A stretch of DNA of 64,000 nucleotides from Mucilaginibacter sp. (GTDB lineage: Bacteria > Bacteroidota > Bacteroidia > Sphingobacteriales > Sphingobacteriaceae): the NCBI GenBank assembly GCA_028288305.1, contig JAQBOA010000016.1, positions 62,001 through 126,000 of the forward strand. Direction: 5' to 3'. This document shows positions 59,561-64,000 of the stretch, piece by piece; positions within the stretch are counted from its first letter, which is position 1; each line of letters starts with the position of its first letter. The notes beneath the pieces are model-generated. The model was not told the origin of the DNA, searched no databases, and saw only the letters and a program-made list of their open reading frames with translations. Both the position numbers and the translations under genes were made by a program.

Positions 59561-60086
59561 AAGAGTGTTCCTGAACTGCCAACAGAAGGTGCATAATTGT
59601 TAATGCTGTCCAGATTAAAGGCGGTATTCAGGAGATGAGGCTCCGACCATTTATCTCCCTGAAGTAAATCGGCATACCAAAGGTGGCTATTTTTTTGAAG
59701 TTTGCTTTGAGATGCACTCCCTGCTAAGGGACGGTTTGAAACAAAAAATAACCGTTTCCCATCCGGACTTAGAAACGGATCCCAATCATTCCATTGACCT
59801 GAAAATGGGACCACTTTTGGTTTAGTCCATTTACCGTTAATAATTTTTGAAAAACATATCGTCATATAAAGAGTACCTGGTAAAAATATACTGTATTACC
59901 ATCAGGTGTAAAAGTGGCGGCTGCTTCTTCAAATGGTGTAGAAATTACTCCAGGTGCAAAAACCATTGCCCTTGAATTGGTGTCGATAATGTTCGCTTGT
60001 ACAAAAGGTGTCTGCGCATTTTGAATGAAAGCTGTGAAAGCAGTACAGCAGACGAGCATTGAACTGAATAATAACTTTTTTGACAT
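59541..60086 (-). pseudogene. Truncated PD40-type beta-propeller protein gene
   Basis: Begins with an intact signal peptide (MSKKLLFSSMLVCCTAFTAF) and a PD40-like strand (EEAAATFTPDGNTVYFYQ). One base is missing near 59871, shifting the frame; the next piece GTLYMTICFSKIINGKW then runs through WDPFLSPDGKRLFFVSNRP. It ends at SSGTLFFYSPV by a junction with the second remnant. PD40 proteins fold as beta-propellers. Only about a third of the expected protein is left. Confidence 0.75.
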
Positions 60087-60229
60087 TTTTCTTAATGACT
60101 GATTAGTGTTTTTTAATAAATATTCCTTGGTATATTGGCAGTAATCATTAAAATACCCTGTGCATTATAGCATTTGTTCATTGGCCAACGGCTCATTGGT
60201 ATTTATTCACAATTATTTTTTTCTTTCGG

Positions 60230-60262
60230 ACTTTACTGATTCCAGGACTTTCGGACTCCCTA
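60230..60262. repeat. CTTTCGGACTTT word repeat P14 (family B)
   Basis: TTTCTTTCGGACTTTACTG followed by GGACTTTCGGACTCCC repeats the word of palindrome P10 twice, directly before the DUF2911 gene end. Only one arm is evident. The rest of the 177-bp gap (60087-60229) has a short GGCCAA/TTGG repeat. Confidence 0.6.
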
Positions 60263-60263
60263 A

Positions 60264-61382
60264 TTAATTCACATCCTTGCCATCCTGCAAAGTTTTAACC
60301 ATTCTATCCAGTATATCTTTATTGGGCTTATCCAGAGCTTGTGCCTGTGCTTTTTGCGCAAATGTTAACGCTTTTTTATAATCGCCCATTGCTGAATATC
60401 CCCTTGCCATGCCGGCATTGGTTAAAAATTCATTCGGGTGTTTGTCGTAGTCTATTTTAAATATTTCAAATGCTTCTTTACCTTTTTTATGCCTGGTTAA
60501 AGATCTTCCATAAAAATACAATTCGTTTACGCTGCCATAGGGCAAAGCTTTTTTCATGGTTGCTGCTGCTTCAGCACTTCGTCCTAAACTATCAAGCACG
60601 GTTGCTTTTGTGCTCCATGCCTGGAAACTCTGGCTGCCACCAAAATTCACACTTGTTGCAGTATCTGCCCAAAGCAATGCTTCGTCAAGATTAGTTTTAT
60701 TTTGCGCACAGTATAAAGCGGCCTGGTTCCAGCTTTCCCAGTTAAACCCTTTTTCACTGCGCAACTCTTTCCTGAATAATGCAAGCTGTGTGTTTACTAC
60801 GTCTGTTTCAATCTTAAAAGGAATAATCAGCTTTTCCCATTGTAATTGCACTTGTGTACTGGCCGGCGTTTGATCGGCAAACTCATATTTCAACCATTCA
60901 ACGCTTTTATCTGCAGGTATGGGCTTTACTTTTACACGCAATGCATCTTCTTCAGGTTTGTAAAAAAAGCTACCCCATGAGGTAGAGTTTTTTGAAAATA
61001 TTAAAGTACACTCATTCGGGTCGTAAGCCACAAAAAAACCATATTTGCCAGCTGCCAAAGGCTGCCCTTCGATCATCACATCAGTCGAGAATTCGATCCA
61101 TGTGTTTTCGTTGGCTCCTGCGCGCCATGGAGCAGCTTTTGAAGAGCCAAAACCCTGATCAACATAACCAACAGGGATTAGTTGTCCCCAGATATGGCCT
61201 TCCCTGCCTTTAACATGAGGTCGGTTATAATGAATAGTAACATCGGTAATACCAACCTGTTCGCTAACAGTTGCTCTTTTATTGCCAGCATCGGGCAAGG
61301 ATGTTAATTGGGCATTTGCAATGCCAATCAAAGCGATGTGGAAAAATGCCATGACGATGATGGCTGTAAATATTTTTTTCAT
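60264..61382 (-). CDS. DUF2911 and TPR exported protein
   Basis: 372 aa. Signal peptide about 1-24 (ending ANAQ). DUF2911 domain about 30-195: VSEQVGITDVTIHYNRPHVKGRE, PWRAGANENTWIEFSTDV, GKYGFFVAYDPNECTLIFSKNSTSWGSFFYKPEEDALRV. The C-terminal half holds tetratricopeptide-like repeats (ALLWADTATSVNFGGS, KKALTFAQKAQAQAL). A periplasmic protein of unknown role common in Bacteroidota. Confidence 0.92.
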   Translation of the reverse strand: MKKIFTAIIVMAFFHIALIGIANAQLTSLPDAGNKRATVSEQVGITDVTIHYNRPHVKGREGHIWGQLIPVGYVDQGFGSSKAAPWRAGANENTWIEFSTDVMIEGQPLAAGKYGFFVAYDPNECTLIFSKNSTSWGSFFYKPEEDALRVKVKPIPADKSVEWLKYEFADQTPASTQVQLQWEKLIIPFKIETDVVNTQLALFRKELRSEKGFNWESWNQAALYCAQNKTNLDEALLWADTATSVNFGGSQSFQAWSTKATVLDSLGRSAEAAATMKKALPYGSVNELYFYGRSLTRHKKGKEAFEIFKIDYDKHPNEFLTNAGMARGYSAMGDYKKALTFAQKAQAQALDKPNKDILDRMVKTLQDGKDVN

Positions 61383-61596
61383 ATGAAAAGCTTTAAGTAT
61401 AGGGTTAAAATTTCTTAATAAAATTTGTTTTTAATATTCGAACCGACAAATCATTTAAACCCATAGGGCTTAATTTTTAACCATTTGGCTAATAAAATCA
61501 ACAGCTGATATTTGCCTTTCGGCGGTATCTATTAAATAAACAGGGTGAATTATTGAAAACAAGGAAGCAAAACCAAAAAGCTTTGTAAATTTAAAA

Positions 61597-62616
61597 ATGA
61601 AATTTTTCAGCAGGCAGTCTACTATTAACCGCCTTCAGTGGCTGGTATGGATTGCAGTTTTTTTTATCACCTTTTTTTCGATGCTGCCGGAAGGTGGCTT
61701 TTTGCATGCCTGCTGGTATACATTGATCAATGTATCGTTTTACGCAATTGTTATTTATGGGAATATTAGCTTTTTGTTTCCCGGTTTATATCAGAGGGGG
61801 CATAAGGGATTATATATCATTTGTGTAATCATACTTTTAGTAGCATCGGGATTAACAAGGGGATATTTGATGGTCAACTTGTATAACCATTATTACCCTA
61901 CCATGCGGGAGCAAATGACACTCGGGACGATAATTAACTTTATTGTAGCGGGATTCTTAACATATACGCTCAGTTTTGTTTTCCGCGTTGCCATGGCCTA
62001 TTTTGAGTTAAAACAGCAATCAGAAAAAATACTTGTACAAAAAAGTCAGGCAGAGCTGAACCTGTTAAAATCGCAGGTACAGCCGCATTTTTTATTTAAC
62101 ACGCTGAATAACATTTATTATGAAGCTTACCGCGAGGCGCCGCGTACTGCAAAATTGATTGAGCGCCTGTCGGATATTATGCGCTATTTTGTAGATGAAA
62201 GCCCTAAAGACGAAGTTTCATTAAGTACAGAAATACAATTCCTTGAAAATTATATTGCCCTCGAAAAGATAAGGATCCGGCATGAAATTGAATTCAATTT
62301 TATAAAGGATTGTAATACTGATCTTCGTATCGCACCAATGCTGCTGATGACATTTGTTGAAAATATTTTTAAGCATGGCATCGATAAATCAAGCAGTGAA
62401 AATAAAATTGAAATATCTTTGATACAACAGGATCATTTCCTGATTTTTCAAACAAAAAACCGGATACATGATAAACCGGGAACTGCCGAGCCTAGCGGAT
62501 TTGGGATAAAAAATTTATGTAAACGCTTAAGCTTTTTATATGGAGAAAAGTTTGAACTGAATATCGATACCTCTGGTAATTTCTTTACTGCTTCTTTAAA
62601 AGTACCATTAATATGA
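61597..62616 (+). CDS. LytS-type sensor histidine kinase (second pair)
   Basis: 339 aa. Four hydrophobic helices in the first 135 residues, then the His_kinase box SQVQPHFLFNTLNNIYYEAYRE with the phospho-His at about 164. An ATPase region follows with FVENIFKHGID and GFGIKNLCKRLSFLYGEKF. Its stop overlaps the response-regulator ATG by 4 bases. Upstream gap 61383-61596 shows no clear element. Distinct from the pair at 4713-6523. Confidence 0.95.
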   Translation: MKFFSRQSTINRLQWLVWIAVFFITFFSMLPEGGFLHACWYTLINVSFYAIVIYGNISFLFPGLYQRGHKGLYIICVIILLVASGLTRGYLMVNLYNHYYPTMREQMTLGTIINFIVAGFLTYTLSFVFRVAMAYFELKQQSEKILVQKSQAELNLLKSQVQPHFLFNTLNNIYYEAYREAPRTAKLIERLSDIMRYFVDESPKDEVSLSTEIQFLENYIALEKIRIRHEIEFNFIKDCNTDLRIAPMLLMTFVENIFKHGIDKSSSENKIEISLIQQDHFLIFQTKNRIHDKPGTAEPSGFGIKNLCKRLSFLYGEKFELNIDTSGNFFTASLKVPLI

Positions 62617-63323
62617 ATTTAAGTTGCATAATTGTTGATGATGAACCTAATGCGGTAAACCTGCTGGAAATACTGATCCATCAAAATACCCAATGGCAGC
62701 TTTTAGGCAAATGCTATGATGCTTTGGAAGCCATATCATTTCTGAAAGAAAACAAACCCAATCTTATTTTCCTTGATATCAATATGCCCCAGCTTACCGG
62801 TATGGAACTTGCAAGTTTGCTATCAAAAGATACTAAAATAGTTTTCACAACTGCCTATTCAGAATATGCAGCTGAAAGCTATACTTTTCAAACAATTGAC
62901 TATTTGCTAAAGCCGATAACACTTAAGCGCTTCCTTGCAGCAATGCAAAAGATAGAGGGGTATTTTAATAATTATGATATTAATGATAAATCCGTTCACT
63001 CGATTGATAAAGCGTATTTTTTTGTAAAATCAGGTAAAGTATTCAAAAAAATACTTTTAGAAGAGATCCAATATTTTGAAGGTGAAAAAGAATATGTCCG
63101 TTTGGTAACAACCACCGAGCAAATACTCATTTACAGGCGCTTAAAAGATATTGAGGATCAATTGGAACTGCCATTTGTAAGAGTTCATAACTCCTATATT
63201 GTTAATACCAAACAACTTAACAAAATACAGGATAATCACATTTTTATCGCTGCAAAGCAAATTCCTATTAGTGAAAAGTTTAAGGATAAGTTTATGGCAG
63301 TAATACAGCAAAGGATATTTTAA
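62613..63323 (+). CDS. LytTR-family response regulator (second pair)
   Basis: 236 aa. Receiver with VDDEP start, phospho-acceptor D55 in LIFLDINMPQ, and VFTTAYS/DYLLKPI switch residues. C-terminal LytTR domain (about 135-236) with IQYFEGEKEYVRLV and VRVHNSYIV. Start overlaps the kinase gene. The next gene, convergent, is an FtsX/MacB-type permease, a possible target. Confidence 0.95.
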   Translation: MNLSCIIVDDEPNAVNLLEILIHQNTQWQLLGKCYDALEAISFLKENKPNLIFLDINMPQLTGMELASLLSKDTKIVFTTAYSEYAAESYTFQTIDYLLKPITLKRFLAAMQKIEGYFNNYDINDKSVHSIDKAYFFVKSGKVFKKILLEEIQYFEGEKEYVRLVTTTEQILIYRRLKDIEDQLELPFVRVHNSYIVNTKQLNKIQDNHIFIAAKQIPISEKFKDKFMAVIQQRIF

Positions 63324-63365
63324 TTTATTTACAATACAAATGGTGTTTAGTGGCGGTACTTAATA

Positions 63366-64000
63366 CTACTCAACCCTCAAACTATTTACCGGGTTTGCCA
63401 TTGCCGCTTTAATAGTTTTAAAGGAAATAGTTGAAAATGCTACAATAATTCCAGCAGATAAGGATATTGCGAACATCCACCAGCTTATTTGTATTCTGTA
63501 AGGATAATTGAGTAACCATTTGTTCATAAAATACCAGGCCAGTGGCCAGGCAATGATATTGGCGATAAGTATAAGTTTAAGGTATTGTTTTGAAAACAGC
63601 ATCACAATATTGACAACACTTGCACCAACTACTTTACGGATGCCTATTTCTCTGGCTTTTTGAGTAGCAGAATAGGTAACCAAACCTAATAGACCCAAAC
63701 ATGAAACAAAAATTGCAACACAGGTAAAGATACCGCTCATCTGCTGTGCACGCTGGTCTTGCAAATAATCACCTTGAAAAAGCTCATTCAAAAATCCATA
63801 GGAAAACGGTGTATCCGGATTTAGCGCTTTCCATTTTTGGGTAGCATATTTAATAGCTCCGGCAATTTTATGGCCATCAACTTTTGCTACTATCGTACCG
63901 AACCGCTTGGGGTTAACTGGCATAATAGCGCACGAACCGATTATGGCGTGTAAGGAAAAATAATGATAATTTTTCACCACACCTATAATTTTATAATTGT
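63366..64000 (-). CDS. FtsX/MacB-type ABC transporter permease (C-terminal part)
   Basis: The frame stays open to the window edge (IIGVVKNYHYFSLH lies near it), so the 5' end is missing; a GTG near 63980 is not the real start. Visible parts: the end of the MacB periplasmic core domain (ATQKWKALNPDTPFSYGFLNELF), then three membrane helices of the FtsX domain (SGIFTCVAIFVSCLGLLGLVTYSATQKAREIGIRKVVGAS) and the ending NPVNSLRVE. Members couple ATP hydrolysis to envelope transport. Confidence 0.92.
   Translation of the reverse strand, partial: NYKIIGVVKNYHYFSLHAIIGSCAIMPVNPKRFGTIVAKVDGHKIAGAIKYATQKWKALNPDTPFSYGFLNELFQGDYLQDQRAQQMSGIFTCVAIFVSCLGLLGLVTYSATQKAREIGIRKVVGASVVNIVMLFSKQYLKLILIANIIAWPLAWYFMNKWLLNYPYRIQISWWMFAISLSAGIIVAFSTISFKTIKAAMANPVNSLRVE

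Noticed and set aside
59361..59865. Short ORFs here as independent genes
   Set aside because: They join across frameshifts into pieces of two longer proteins, so they are pseudogene fragments.

Overview
The window reads as an ordinary, gene-dense chromosomal stretch of a low-GC member of the Bacteroidota. The best fit is Sphingobacteriaceae (Mucilaginibacter/Pedobacter-like); this is inference from gene content. Pointers are a GLPGLI protein paired with a carboxypeptidase-regulatory-domain/TonB-type outer-membrane protein, LytS/LytTR kinase-regulator pairs, PspC/LiaF/DUF4097 'toastrack' proteins, DUF4199, DUF2752 and DUF4920 proteins, a CarB without its allosteric domain, and -7 promoter boxes of the Bacteroidota type TAnnTTTG a few bases upstream of many starts. 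I saw no rRNA, tRNA, CRISPR array, insertion sequence or prophage.

Layout. 0.1-6.5 kb: rhodanese-like protein, trmD, an SDR oxidoreductase, two envelope-stress-type proteins, a GYF-RDD membrane protein and a LytS/LytTR pair. 6.7-11.1 kb: GLPGLI plus an outer-membrane beta-barrel protein, and a second GYF-RDD protein. 11.3-14.4 kb: a decayed gene, a YtxH/holin-like stress cluster and an AI-2E-family permease. 14.5-18.1 kb: a sigma54 response regulator with a dimerisation-only kinase fragment, then an operon mazE-mazF-B12-binding mutase subunit-enoyl-CoA hydratase. 18.2-25.6 kb: glnS, a lipoprotein amidase, a TruC-like pseudouridine synthase, a toastrack protein and small membrane proteins. 25.7-35.4 kb: mfd, a cyclase-family protein, hpt, an M16 peptidase, def, NifU-like and Mrp Fe-S proteins. 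35.7-43.2 kb: GH79-like and SGNH hydrolases, a LemA/TPM cluster, NUDIX, NHL-repeat lipoprotein. 43.3-50.4 kb: carB, a PAS protein ending in a kinase dimerisation domain, rpsP-rimM, tiny ORFs, and a membrane protein/HTH operon with a large palindromic operator. 50.5-64 kb: CoA-binding and VOC proteins, a GH36-like glycosidase, amidase_3, a Fur-family regulator, a sphingomyelin-synthase-like PAP2 protein, a NYN-domain protein, a methyltransferase, two fused gene remnants, DUF2911-TPR, a second LytS/LytTR pair and the end of an FtsX/MacB-type permease.

The most striking non-coding signal is a set of about 13-16 intergenic imperfect palindromes, roughly 80-160 bp each. Their arms are made of short reiterated words. 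The word differs from locus to locus, with a few families shared between loci. They fill most of the longer gaps between convergent genes but also occur in tandem and divergent gaps, and at two loci an arm supplies the last codons or stop of the neighbouring gene. Other points worth following are a 48-bp tandem hairpin repeat with a compensatory base change, an operator overlapping the promoter of the HTH operon, a structured carB leader beside a CarB that lacks the allosteric domain, and two kinase-like proteins with a phospho-accepting His region but no ATPase domain.
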